From Mercurialis annua (taxonomy: Eukaryota > Streptophyta > Magnoliopsida > Malpighiales > Euphorbiaceae): 64,000 nucleotides of DNA. Shown one piece after another: positions 53,565 through 64,000 of the stretch. Where the stretch lies: NCBI RefSeq assembly GCF_937616625.2, contig NC_065572.1:55043653-55107652 (forward strand), written 5' to 3'. Position numbers and translations under genes: made by a program. The notes under the pieces are model-generated. The model was not told the origin of the DNA and searched no databases. It was given only the letters and a program-made list of their open reading frames with translations. Each line of letters opens with the position of its first letter. Positions within the stretch are counted from its first letter, which is position 1.

Positions 53565-54641
53565 AAAAAAATATTATTTTAATATATAAAATTTTAACTA
53601 AATGGACAATTAAAAAAAAAGTATGATATAATTTAAAAAATTCAGCTTAATTTGTTCTCAAATTTATGAAATAGTTTGGCTTAAGAAACAAATAGAGGAA
53701 ACAAGAAGGAAATTGTGCATAGAAAAGAAGAAAAAACAGAGGATTTTGTCGGCAGAGAATAGATTAGGTAGGACCCAGTTGGATCAACGGTCAACCGTCA
53801 AGCAACGGCAAAGGGACCCACTTACAATAAATAGAGTTTAAGAAAAGCACGTGTCCCTAACGTGGCAAAACTGTCAAAAACCGACAATAACCGTTATTCT
53901 CGTCGTTTTCTCTCACGTTTGGTAGCCTCGAGTCATGAGTTTTCTTTTGTTTTCTTTTTAAGATCAAAGACGACAACAATTGGATTTAAAAACATAATAG
54001 ACGACAAAACCCTCAATTAATAAACCAAAAATGATGTATATTGGTCCCCTCTTCCTTCAAATTGCCGCCATGATTGGGCCACTTCACACTACCATTTTCC
54101 TTTCTATTTCATACCAACAAAACAATATTTTCCCTTATTCCCTAACATTGTGCTTACGTCTAAAACAAAAATCCTTTATTCAATTTTTTTTAACATAATC
54201 TTTTTTTAAATACGGGAGCGTTTATTAAAAATTAAACACACGACGTAACAGATTGTTATCTAGCGCTTATATTGTTTAATTTATAGTTTAGTGGTTCTCT
54301 TAATATAAAGTCAATTTAATTTGAGATGTAACTCTGTTTTATTTTATTTGTTCGATTTTTTACTTTTAAATGTCTTGAAAACTATTTTTTATATTATTAA
54401 TGAATTTGATAATGAAATTAATGTGTAAAAATAATGATTTTATTATATTATATTTTCAAAATAAGAATTTACGTATTTATTATAATAAATTAAAATTTTA
54501 TCTTTATATTTTGATTATCAAATACATAACAAAGATTATAAAAAAATATCTTAAATGTTTAACATATTCGTCATATGTAAGAAAATAAAAAATGGAAAAA
54601 CAAAAACAAAACATAGAGAATACATAGTTGGTGTTAGTAAA
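53565..54641. other. Non-coding DNA
   Basis: Continues the sequence interrupted by Tat-3. No gene recognised. From 53750 to 53900 composition is more balanced than elsewhere, but I see no open frame or element ends. Confidence 0.45.
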
Positions 54642-54705
54642 CACTATAACAAAAATGACTTCTAATAACGGTCTATTACACCAGGTATTAAAATTGCTAT
54701 ATATA
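54642..54705. other. CACTA-like terminus (possible)
   Basis: CACTATAACAAAAATGACTT resembles the terminal repeat of CACTA elements. No partner end was found, so it is only a candidate remnant. Confidence 0.25.
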
Positions 54706-54825
54706 TAATAACCAATGAGCTGTATTTTAAATAGTATAAGCATTGAGCATCACTCTGCTAGGTTGTGGGATCGATTACTCCCACAAACGCTCTTACTCTC
54801 CTAATTACCAAAAAAATTTATTCTA
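54706..54825 (+). mobile_element. tRNA-derived SINE (about 115 bp)
   Basis: ACCAATGAGCTGTATTTTAA is a mutated A-box head, AAGCATTGAGCATCACTCTG follows, and GGTTGTGGGATCGATTACTC is a good B box. The 3' end is CTCTCCTAATTACC followed by a short A run. This layout is typical of plant tRNA-derived SINEs. No clear target duplication was found. Confidence 0.7.
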
Positions 54826-54829
54826 TAAC

Positions 54830-55299
54830 AAAATAGTTATCAAAAGTTATACTTCTAAGGCTCACTTTATATTATTTTAAAATATAATTAGTTACTATCA
54901 AGTAACGACTTAAACTATATTGTTTCTAAATATACAAATATCACAACAAAAAACAATTTCTTTGCTAAAAATAAATAAATAATAATCTAATATCAAAAAA
55001 ATAAAATAAAAATATCGTAATCTCATTATAAAACAGAATTATCCTTTACTATAAAATTATATTTTTATTTTTATTATAATATATCAGTGAAAAAGTAAGA
55101 TATTAAATTATAAATTATAGAAAAATATTAAAAATAGTCAATATGCAGATCTCGTGTTTGATATGAGCCGTAATGCAGTTCAGGGCGAAATCATAAATTG
55201 ATTTTTTAGAGAAGGTCAATTATATGAAAAATTAAAATAAATAGCTATATTTTACGTATGAAAATGGCAAAAGATACAAAAAAATCTTCATGGTTTTCA
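54830..55299. other. AT-rich non-coding DNA
   Basis: No gene or repeat pair recognised. Confidence 0.45.
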
Positions 55300-55631
55300 C
55301 AAAAATACAAATCAGCCCTTTTATTTTTTTTTTTGGTATAGTTAAACCCTCTTTGTCTTCAAATAGAACAAATAACCCCTTTCGTCCAACACATTAGAAG
55401 CCCTCGTTAATGGCTAACATGTCTCTCACAATCATATAGGAAAAAAGTTCAAAAATAATTTTTATATTTAAAATATTTATCAAAAATTTGAGGGGGATAA
55501 GTATCCCAAAAGTAAACTAAAAGGATTTATTTGTTTGATTTTTAAAATAACAAGAGTCCAATTGATCAATTTTAAAACATGAGGATTTAATTGTATTCAA
55601 AAAAAAATAAAAAGGCTGATTTGTACCTTTA
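55300..55631. mobile_element. Inverted-repeat element (about 330 bp)
   Basis: Left TACAAATCAGCCCTTTTATT pairs with right AATAAAAAGGCTGATTTGTA; inner GTATAGTTAAACCCTC pairs roughly with GAGGATTTAATTGTAT. No reliable duplication. Non-coding. Confidence 0.5.
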
Positions 55632-55761
55632 AAAAAAAAGTCAAAATAAATAAATTGTATCTCCTGCCGATAAAAATTAAAAGGGGTTTTTGACAAAAAA
55701 AATTGAAAGCGGCTAATTGCATATAAAGTAAAAGTTAACCGCTATATTTTCAAAAATAAAA

Positions 55762-56131
55762 GGCTTAATCACCAAAAAAACCCACCTTTTAGACCCTTTT
55801 CAAATACACCCTGACGTTGTAATTTTATCAGTTGCACCCTAATTCGCAACTTTGGTTTTCAATTCCACACTCAAATACTAAATTAATATCTTCTCCATTT
55901 TAAACAAGTTAAAATAAATCATCTATTTTTATTTTTTTGTATGGAAAAGAGTTCAAACGAATACTTTATAAGTGTTTTTATGAATTTTTTCCGAGTGAAA
56001 AAGAGTCCAATTTGATTTTAAAGGTGAAATTGAAACTCAAAAGTGCAATTTAGAATACAGCTGACAAAATTGTAACGTCAGAATGCAACTGAAAAAGGAC
56101 TAAAAGATGAGATTTTTTTGGTGATTAAGCC
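55762..56131. mobile_element. Mutator-like inverted-repeat element (370 bp)
   Basis: Ends GGCTTAATCACCAAAAAAA and the complement of TTTTTTTGGTGATTAAGCC; inner CTGACGTTGTAATTTTATCAG pairs with the right arm CTGACAAAATTGTAACGTCAG. Flanking AAATAAAA and AAATAGAA match at seven of eight. The terminal GGCTTAAT is shared with the 36921-37983 element. Confidence 0.7.
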
Positions 56132-56875
56132 AAATAGAAAAAGTTAAAGCAAGTTTTTTTTTCGAAAAAAAGAAGCAAGGGGGAGTGTCTCCTTTGGACA
56201 AGCCCTTACTTTTCCCCTGGTGCAGCCTGTTGTTTCTATAAATCAACTTAATATTATAGATGCTGTTTTGGATCATAGAATAAAATAGCAATATAATAAA
56301 ATATAAATTTTATAAAAATTAAAATAAATATTTTTTTATTTTTAAAAAGAATATTTATTTTATAAAATTACAAAATAATAATTTCATGGCACTAGTATTT
56401 TATGAATCAAAACAAACATTAGTTATATATACAGAATAAAATATTCATACCTATCTTTACGACTAATAATCAATCTAGTTAGTTTTGTTTTGTTAGAAAA
56501 TATTAACAAATTTTAGTATTGTAAATAAAAGAAATGTGAAAGAGAAAAAGAGTTGAGGAACTGCTAGTCAAATTATCCCTTTAATTTTCCATGCTGAGCA
56601 AATTCCTTCAGTCACGGATCCTAAAGCCTGACTCTAACAATCAAATGGGTCAAAACCATCCTTTACAAGTCATTATAAGGAGCGGTTCCATTCGAATCAT
56701 ACCATATTACCATTACATTAAAATTTAGGCTTACCCTTCAAAACCGCTCATTTTTTAGTCTCAGTTTATTTGCACTTTTATTTTGTAAAATCGTCAATTT
56801 TGCCGAAATTTTCATCTTTTATCTTTCAATTACATCTTTAAAATATTAAATTGACCTCTTTTTATTAAAAAATGT
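56132..56875. other. Non-coding DNA
   Basis: No gene recognised. T-rich and A-rich runs; a G-rich patch near 56175-56225 (AAGCAAGGGGGAGTGTCTCC) has no recognised identity. Confidence 0.4.
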
Positions 56876-57615
56876 TCAAATCAATATTTTATATTTCAAC
56901 AAATATTCTAAATAGTATTATCAAATGTTAAAATTTAAAAAAAAAATCATATTTTCTAAAATTTTAAAAATTAAATTTTTTACATAAATATAACTTCATT
57001 AAAAATATCATTAATTAATTATTCAACCGGAAACCGCCACCTACGTTTTCCGGTCACCGCCACTCATCCATCGCCGGAAAATAATCTATTCAAAAATTAA
57101 ATAAATATTTAAAATAATATTCTTTTTACATATTAATTAATTAAATACATATTATATAAAAAAACTATATTTTATTTTTTTTAACCAGAAAAAATTCGTC
57201 TTCTCTAATGGACAGACCCACCATGAAGGGTCTGTTCATTTTGAGAATAGACCCACCATGGTGGATCTTTTCATGGATTGAACATACCCACCAAACCCGC
57301 CGTGGTGGGTCTGTCCGCCGGAGAAGATGGTCGTCTTCTCTAGTTAAAAAAATATTTTTTAAAAAATAAGAAATTATTCATTTAATTATTTAAGATGTAA
57401 AAAAATTATTTTAAAATTTTATTTAACTTTTGAACATATTATTGTCTGGCAACCGATGGGTGTCGGTGGCCGAAAAAAAGTGGTGGCGGTGGGTGGCAGT
57501 TTTCGGTTGAGTAATTTGATTTGAAATTTATTAATTTAAAAAAAATAAGGAAGATGGTTCAATTGTAATATTGAGAACTATTAAAATATTCATTAAAATA
57601 TAAAGTATTGATTTG
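56876..57615. mobile_element. Foldback-like element with GC-rich palindromic core (about 740 bp)
   Basis: Outer arms CAAATCAATATTTTATATTT and the complement of AAATATAAAGTATTGATTTG-like sequence; further in, TTATTCAACCGGAAACCGCC (57022) pairs with GGCAGTTTTCGGTTGAGTAA (57497). The core (57195-57345) has several GACCCACCATGG / CCATGGTGGGTC-type inverted words and CGTCTTCTC, a word also central to the 8073-9117 element. Non-coding. Confidence 0.55.
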
Positions 57616-58400
57616 ATATAAACATAGAAGCACATGTAATAGCATAAAACAATATAAACACGCAAGCACATAAAACATACGAATCCTATTATACCTGGGG
57701 GTGCTCGACTAGATTCACCTAGCACTCCGATTACTATTCCTGATTGACGACCTCTAATTTGACTCATACTACCCCTAGGTACTGCCACTGGATTGAACCG
57801 TCTACTTGATTTAGGAACATCTAATCGACATTCGGGGGATCGTGATCTTTCTCGACAATAGAAGAATGATCAAACATGATTACCTTTGCGCTCGAGAATT
57901 TCAGCAATTTAACGTGCCCTACCAGCTATAAAGGAGAAATGCTCAAGCATGTCATCGAACAACTCGCTAAACTCGGGTCCTAGACCCCGCATGGATATTC
58001 TATTAATCTCCTCACTCCTTCCTCTTCTCAGTTCAGGTATTTCTTTGGTCATTCGAAGGAATTCCATAGCGTAAGCTCCTGCCGGAAAGAAGCCTATAGC
58101 AAACGAATTCAAATACTCTTTCATTCGAGTAAAGCTTTCTTCAGCCATCCTCTCCCTTTGAACGATGTTTGATCGAAGACTTCTACATATGAATCTCTTC
58201 CCAATATCGATATATCCTTATCCCCTCGACATTTGGATCCTCAGGCAGTTCATCATCACGATGTTGTTTTCTGGGTGTCAAGGATCCTTCCTGAATTCCC
58301 AAGAAACCATTATGGTATACAAGAGGTGCTTCCTCCTCGTCCAATACAGCATGTGGTTGAGCTTCACTTGGCCCAAACATACTGAAACATGAACAATCTT
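57616..58400 (-). pseudogene. Chromoviral gag fragment
   Basis: The minus strand downstream of LTR D and its primer site reads MFGPSEAQPHAVLDEEEA (58380), then ESFTRMKEYLNSFAIGFFPA, AMEFLRMTKE and ELFDDMLEHFSF (58148-57909), ending in a stop. A third piece, GSMSQIRGRQSGIVIG (57788 on), follows. FFPAGAYAMEFLRM is like the ..FFP...EFL.L.QG region of chromoviral Gag capsid. Position and strand fit gag of the element whose 5' LTR is LTR D. It is in pieces and cut off by the foldback-like element, so no zinc knuckle or protease follows. Confidence 0.6.
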
Positions 58401-58685
58401 AACGTGAGATTCTATCCCCTCAGTCTCATCTTAATATGCATATTGCACATGCATATTCTATCGAAAACGAAACACGCATCCTTATCTTGTACACATATTT
58501 TACAAAAACAAACAGGGGGTTTCACAATCAGTTGATCACAAAAAAAATAGTACAAACGACTAGGATCTGGCAAGACTCGGATTCTATTGCTACATAAGTT
58601 CCTAGGTAATCAATCACCGACCAATAGTGGTATCCTAGACCAACTGCACTCAAATCATATACTAGCAGTGGTAACTGGACCAACT

Positions 58686-58697
58686 GCTCTGATACCA
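58686..58697 (-). other. Primer-binding site of chromovirus 4 (initiator tRNA-Met)
   Basis: On the minus strand TGGTATCAGAGC follows the LTR end TCGTGACA by four bases. TGGTATCAGAGC is the classic complement of the 3' end of plant initiator tRNA-Met used by many LTR elements. It proves LTR D is a 5' LTR. Confidence 0.9.
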
Positions 58698-58701
58698 ACT
58701 T

Positions 58702-61621
58702 TGTCACGACCCAAATTATTGAGCCGAGATCGGCGCTAGAGAATGAAAGTGCTAGCTCTGAAACCCGTAGCAAGCCTAAAACCATTAAAACTTTTTTGCA
58801 GACAATCAAACTTATAACGAAAATACAAACATAAGTAAACATATTAACATACATACACTAGTTCGCTCAATATAAAACACAAAAGCATATCACTTCCGCA
58901 CCACGTACGTGCTAGCCGGGAAATATACAAGCATATACTAGTGTATCTAGGTCACATCACGGGCAACTAGCTCCGTTGGAAAAAACGAAGTCTGGCATAG
59001 CCTAAAAAAATATACATATATAACAACAAGCATAAACAACTATACAATACATTGCTGTCTCAGGCTATGACTCTGTCAAAAGCAACCTACTACTGCAGCG
59101 CTACGGAAGTCAGAAACTATACATGCCAAAAGTCGACTTCCGGATCAAAAGATGGATACTAGTCAAGTCCAAACACTTAGTACCTGAAAATATTTAACAA
59201 CAATGGGGTCAGACTATGCTGAGTGAGATTATACGTTGCCAATGGTATTATAAAAATAACATCGCACTTTTAACAAAGCATTTATACAAACATATAATAC
59301 GAGCTAAATATTTGATCCGATCGAAACCCTAATCTTACAAACGATCCTAAACTAGGTATTTCCTAGTATTAACGAGCGAGTTTGATTTCTTAAATCCTTT
59401 TGATAGGGTCCCGAAATAGTTCGACCTAGTTTAACCTATAACTACAGTCCCGGGATTGTTCGACCGAGTTAAACTAGTATCATTACTTATAACCAAACGA
59501 TCGAGGTGTGAGTCCTAAGATAGTTCCATCGAGTTCAACTCACTACACACAGGTCCCGAGATAATTCCACCGAGTTTAACCTCGTGTCTAACGCAAAAGA
59601 GTTAGTCTATTTCCATTTGCTAAGACTTACCTGACACTGGTGATCACACAACCTATTGACACCCAATAGGTAGATTGTTTCCTCGGATAGTACACCAGTT
59701 TTCATACACAAGAACAATCAACAAAACAATATATGATACAAACAAATCATATAATATGTGATGCATTTGATACTAATAATTATACAATATTAAATAGATT
59801 TTATATAATATTACGCAAAAGTAATGTATAACTCACGACTTGGTATCCAATTAATTTCGATATTTATATGTTAACTGAACCCCGTTAAGCCAATTATGTC
59901 GATCTCGTAGCTTATCGATGCGTCTGTCACATATTCAAACCATATATACGTTTAATTAATAAACATAAACTTAAATATTAAAATCTTAAGTTACAAACTT
60001 AGATCGATAATACTTAATCTTAATTCAATTCCTTAACTCGATATCTCTTTATTACTAACTCAAAATCTCACATTCAAATAGTCGTACTTGAAATCAAAAA
60101 TGCATATCACGTTTAAAACACGTATTGCTTAAGTTCTAAACCTTAATCCCTAGTATATTTGATGGTTTACTTTGAACCAAAAACCTCTTTGTTCCTTTAT
60201 ATTAACAATTCATCATTTCCTTTAGCCAAATACAAATCGTATTCAATAATAGTTTAATCCAATTCAAAGCAATAGAGAACCACGTCGGAATAAAAGCGTA
60301 ACAAGATCGAGACACAAGGATAGCCTTCTCCCTTGCCGTACCGTTCCCTTGCTGAAAAGGGAAGGGCTCGGTGTGACTAACCCTGGTGCATCGCACCAGG
60401 GACTGTTCAAGCGAGTAGTCCAGCAAGTATGACAACCCTTACTGACTCTGTTCGACCCTATAAAAAAACTTCCGACAAGCTAGCCATCACTCACAACTCA
60501 CCAACACACAAACTCAACTTAAACTCTCATTAAACATGGAAAACAACATGATTTTCCGCTTTATAATTCAACACCAACACTTGAACATCCAAACAACCAA
60601 CAAACCTTAAAACCCTAACTGAAAATTGATTTCCTTATCTTATATTTATGCCTTATATCAGTAGACAATTCTTTATCAATTCTGATAACAAATGGAGATT
60701 CTACAAGCTTTTAAATTGTTTATATCAAAATTCAATCTCAAATCATCATCAACCAAAACGGCCCTATAGCTCTGAAACCCCAAATTAAAATACTTATACT
60801 TACCTTGAATTGATATTCTAGATCAGCAGGTAATCCCTTCCTCGTTTCAACGTCGCAAGAATTACGCAAAACCGATACCGAACAAAGATTTCTCAAGCTA
60901 TTGAAGATTTTGCATGTTATTTGAAATGAAGAAAATGATTTTCATAAATTCTTTTGCTGAGAATTTTAGTTACCTGATCTAATATTCATATGATAATGGG
61001 TATTTATAGATTGGATAAGGTTTTCTTTTGGTCCTTTAAGTTGCCACTTTAAACCACTTTTTTTCTAACTTTTGTTTTGCTCGTTTTAGTGAATCGATCG
61101 CTTAATCGTTTGAACTGGATAAAATTTTGTATTATTTATAACTAAATAAATAATACTACTCTGATATCTTATTAATTTATATTCCTCTAATTTATTTTAA
61201 TTTATTCTCGGTTAAAATGCTTAATTTCCTATCTAAGACATAAAGCTCACTTTTTTTATTTTTCCCGTTCATATCTTACTTTAATGAATACCGATATCCA
61301 AATAATCCATACTACCTTAATAGATAAAATAATAATTTCCACCAATAAGTTTTTAATTATAATTTCTAAGAACTAAAATAATATTTACCAATTCGGGACT
61401 TAAAACTCTATTTTTATAATAATTCTTACGATCTCCTTTAGTCCCGATCTCATTACTTTTATTTAATCCTAATATCCAATTTTTTATTAGGATTCCAAAA
61501 CCGACCTACTCAGGTCTTCTTTTACTTAATTTCTCCGATAATCTTTTATTCTTATCAATTTAACTATTCAAAATAAGACTCGTTGCTTATTTTAGCAACG
61601 TCAAGCTTACGGGATATTAGG
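58702..61621 (-). repeat. Chromoviral 5' LTR D (about 2.9 kb)
   Basis: Minus orientation. The 3' end reads CTAGCGCCGATCTCGG...GGGTCGTGACA; the start is near TAATATCCCGTAAGCTTGACG, like LTR A TAATACCAGTACGTTTGACA, with the TG lost. It has a TATA box CTATAAATA (61001-61009), donor-like AG/GTAACT at 60973 and AAG/GTAAGT at 60803, a perfect CCCTGGTGCATCGCACCAGGG-type palindrome at 60381-60401, the hairpin at 59652-59670, and subrepeats of CTCGGTGGAATTATCTCGGG type at 59395-59590. Confidence 0.8.
59652..59670 (-). repeat. Conserved LTR hairpin, copy D
   Basis: Minus strand CCTATTGGGTGTCAATAGG, identical to copies A and B, followed by TTGTGTGATCACCAGTGTC. Confidence 0.75.
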
Positions 61622-63529
61622 GATTTCTTCATGCATGTGGATGATCTATAGTATATTTACTGATTTGGAATAATTTTTATGGTTAAAAATTAATCAAGCA
61701 TGATTTATGAAGTTTGATAGATTAATTATGGATTAAATTAGATTAAATTGAAGGATAGTGATCTTGATATAAATTGGGTTGCATGTCATAGTTATTGATA
61801 TTTGATCATGATTTTGAATTTATAACTAGGTTAAGAATCATGAGATAATAGTTTGGTGTGGATTTCAATTGATTTGGACATGATTAGCAATTTTGTAAAT
61901 TTTAAGGACTAAATTGTATGTTTTAAAATATTGAAAGGTTAATTGGTAAATTAACCAAATTTTCAGATTATGTCAAGGACAAACTGATTGAAATGATTTT
62001 GGTATTATTGATAATTTTGGTAATTTTTAAATTAAAAGATTTACAAAAGGACTAAATTTGTTAATTTTTAAAGTATGGGGGCTTTTTGGCATTTTTTCCA
62101 AAACGTGTATTTTTTCCACTTAAAGGGACGTTTTGACCAATATGATGAAAATTAATTTGATTTCAAAATAAAGTATCGGTTTAAGCTCCGTAATGAAAAA
62201 TAATATTTTTGGTTTTAAAATCATTCGAATTGAAAAATCGAGCTTTAAGATAATGCTTAAGCAAACGGGTTAATACGATATCGGGAACGAGGACGTAACC
62301 GTTGGGCTTGGATTATTAAGTATTCGGTCAACGAGTTGACATGTCAATATTGAAATGTTTTATCGAGAAAGTTTTATCGGAGCTAAACACATTAATCGAA
62401 TTTTAAAAGATCAATCGATTAAAATTATTGTTAATTGTTTGATAGGATACGTTATTGATTGAACATGAGTTTTAGAATTTATCTCAAGTTAAGATAGTAA
62501 TGTTTACTTAATTTTTTAGATTCATCGTGTTCAAAGGCAGCAGAAGGAGAACCGCATTACTAAACAGGTGTCAAGATAGTTTGGATTTTTGAGCAAGTCG
62601 TGAGTAGTACCTTATTATTAAAATGCATTGCTTTCATCATAAATCGTTTTTAAACGCATATCATCAAAATTAATTTAACCAGGTATAATTCCGAAGAAAC
62701 GTGCTTACCTATTGAGTGGCAATAGAACTGTGTGCACACAAGTCATATCGTGTCATGTATATGATTGAGGAACTTAGAACGGAATTGAAAGGTCAGATGA
62801 CGGTAACAGTATGAACCCGGTCAATGACGATAATGTTGAATACACAGTTGTGTGATGGCGGTGGTTATTACGGTCTTGACAATTGGCAAGGGTGTGAATA
62901 TGTACCCGGTCAATGACGACGAAGTTGAGACACCTAGTCATGTGGCAACTATGGTTATATTCCCGATCAAACAATGGATTGTAAGGCTTATGATTATCAT
63001 ATACTATGTGATCGAACATCGATCGAGGAAAGGTTTGTATATTGAGGATGAAATTTTTTCCCGATTTCTGTGTTCGGTATGCATACGCATTAAACTTTAT
63101 GGTATTGTTTTATGTTTCAATAATGTTTACTAGTCACTGTACTTCTCACTCAGCATATTCTGACCCCGTTGACTTTAACCTTTTCATAAAAAAGTTTGTT
63201 GTGGTGATGCCTTCCGACTTCTTTATTCTCGAACGATATTTTAGTTAACTAGAAGTATGTGCATAAGGAGTTTGACGTCTAGAAGTTCCACAATAGTAGA
63301 TAGAAGTATTTCTCTTAAACTATTAAACATAGTATATAATTTTGGATGTTTTTATATCGAACAAATATATGTTTAGTGCGATTTTTTTATTAAAGTAAAG
63401 TTGTAATCTTAATTATGAAAATGATTCTATAAGATGAAATTTGATATCGATCGAGGCTTGTAACTGGTTCCAGAGAAACCACTCTCGTTCCCTAGCGCTA
63501 GTAATGACTCAGAAAATCGGGTCGTGACA
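61622..63529 (+). repeat. Chromoviral LTR E (5'-truncated or diverged)
   Basis: Ends CCCTAGCGCTAGTAATGACT...CGGGTCGTGACA at 63529, as LTRs B and D. It has the hairpin at 62708-62725, subrepeats ACCCGGTCAATGACGA at about 62816 and 62908, and CTCACTCAGCATATTCTGACCCC near 63147-63169. No TGTAATA start is found; the left edge, against LTR D, is approximate. No primer site follows, so it is solo or truncated. Confidence 0.65.
62708..62725 (+). repeat. Conserved LTR hairpin, copy E
   Basis: CCTATTGAGTGGCAATAG, arms kept (CTATTG/CAATAG) with a changed loop; followed by AACTGTGTGCACACAAGTC, where the TGATCA of other copies has become TGCACA. Confidence 0.6.
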
Positions 63530-63864
63530 GATTCAATGAAAAGACTAGCTATACCCTGTTTGATTGTTCTGAATTCTAAAGTCTTCCTCATGAGACCTGT
63601 CTATTCTTATTTTTTTAGAAGTGTGCGTGCGCTCAACAATTACATAATGCACAACTCGAAAGTACACATGAATATTTTGATTTAAAAATTCATTGTTTTT
63701 ATTGTCTCATGGATTATGCTTTTAAAATTTATGGTTATTTATCTATTCTTTTTAGGAACATGTGTTGGTCAATAATAATAACATGCATGTATGACAAAAA
63801 ATGTATTTTATTGGTTCATCGATTAACTGTTACAATTGAAATACTTTCCTGTTTCGAGCAATTA
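63530..63864. other. Non-coding spacer
   Basis: No gene or repeat recognised between LTR E and LTR F. Confidence 0.45.
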
Positions 63865-64000
63865 TGTAATAACCCGAAAATTTAAGGGTTAAAATATAGC
63901 CACGTGTCTAATATTTTATTAGACGGGAGTAGGTAAATTAAATTTAAAGATAAATTTAATTTACAAATATCCCTAAATTTTTAATATGGCAATAGGATTA
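63865..64000 (+). repeat. Start of another chromoviral LTR (LTR F, runs off the window)
   Basis: TGTAATAACCCGAAAATTTA is like the start of LTR B (TGTAATAACCCCAAAATTTT). Only 136 bp are inside the window. Confidence 0.6.

Noticed and set aside
57531..57788. Host gene with a membrane segment (minus strand)
   Set aside because: Its N-terminal part reads on from the chromoviral gag fragment and its C-terminal part runs into the foldback element, so it is a chimera of element pieces.

Overview
This 64 kb window looks like repeat-dense chromatin from a eudicot plant genome. It is AT-rich, and I found no host protein-coding gene, rRNA gene or tRNA gene. Almost everything recognisable is a transposable element or its remains: Ty3/gypsy elements of two lineages (Tat-like with two RNase H domains, and Del/Tekay-like chromoviruses), L1-type LINEs, tRNA-derived SINEs, and many DNA-transposon derivatives, several with 9-bp target duplications typical of Mutator-like elements. 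The insertions are nested, as in pericentromeric or other gene-poor plant DNA.

Layout. 0.7-1.3 kb: two inverted-repeat elements. 2.3-7.4 kb: a zone bounded by inverted AGCGACGG-type ends that holds a hAT-like element, a gutted Tat element on the minus strand (Tat-1: LTR, polypurine tract, tandem repeats, protease to early RT) and a solo LTR. 8.07-9.12 kb: a 1-kb Mutator-like element packed with palindromes. 9.1-12.2 kb: the 3' end and a long LTR of a chromovirus (LTR A). 13-17.2 kb: four inverted-repeat elements. 17.4-20.8 kb: a decayed LINE. 20.8-29.7 kb: a decayed plus-strand Tat element (Tat-2) with gag, protease, a 30-bp tandem array and a broken antisense gene, interrupted by a chromoviral solo LTR (LTR B). 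29.7-34.2 kb: chromoviral pol remains and LTR C. 34.8-40.5 kb: a second LINE carrying three later insertions. 41-43 kb: a SINE and Stowaway-like MITEs. 43.1-53.6 kb: a complete, young Tat element (Tat-3). 54.6-57.6 kb: another SINE and more inverted-repeat elements. 57.6-61.6 kb: 5' end of a minus-strand chromovirus (gag, tRNA-Met primer site, LTR D). 61.6-64 kb: LTR E and the start of LTR F.

The centrepiece is Tat-3 (43089-53559, minus strand). It has two 595-bp LTRs with about five differences between them, a perfect 5-bp target duplication, a primer-binding site and a polypurine tract. Its intact gag and pol lie in one frame, separated by a single stop codon. On the opposite strand, between pol and the 3' LTR, lies an intact gene with three coding exons, its own TATA box and a likely leader intron. 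A 45-bp tandem array sits exactly between the two converging stop codons. Tat-2 repeats the plan: gag-protease on one strand, a tandem array of an unrelated unit, then a coiled-coil antisense gene with an intron at the corresponding place. Tat-1 also has a tandem array before its 3' LTR. This convergent retrotransposon architecture, kept across diverged copies, is the most interesting system in the window.

The chromoviral LTRs A-E are strongly diverged, yet all carry one short hairpin (CCTATTG-loop-CAATAGG, slightly imperfect in C and E), usually followed by a CTCACTCAG...CTGACCC block. Several also carry splice-donor-like GGTAAG sites downstream of a TATA box, and element-specific palindromes. 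All calls were made by eye from motifs and repeat termini; no alignment or database search was run.
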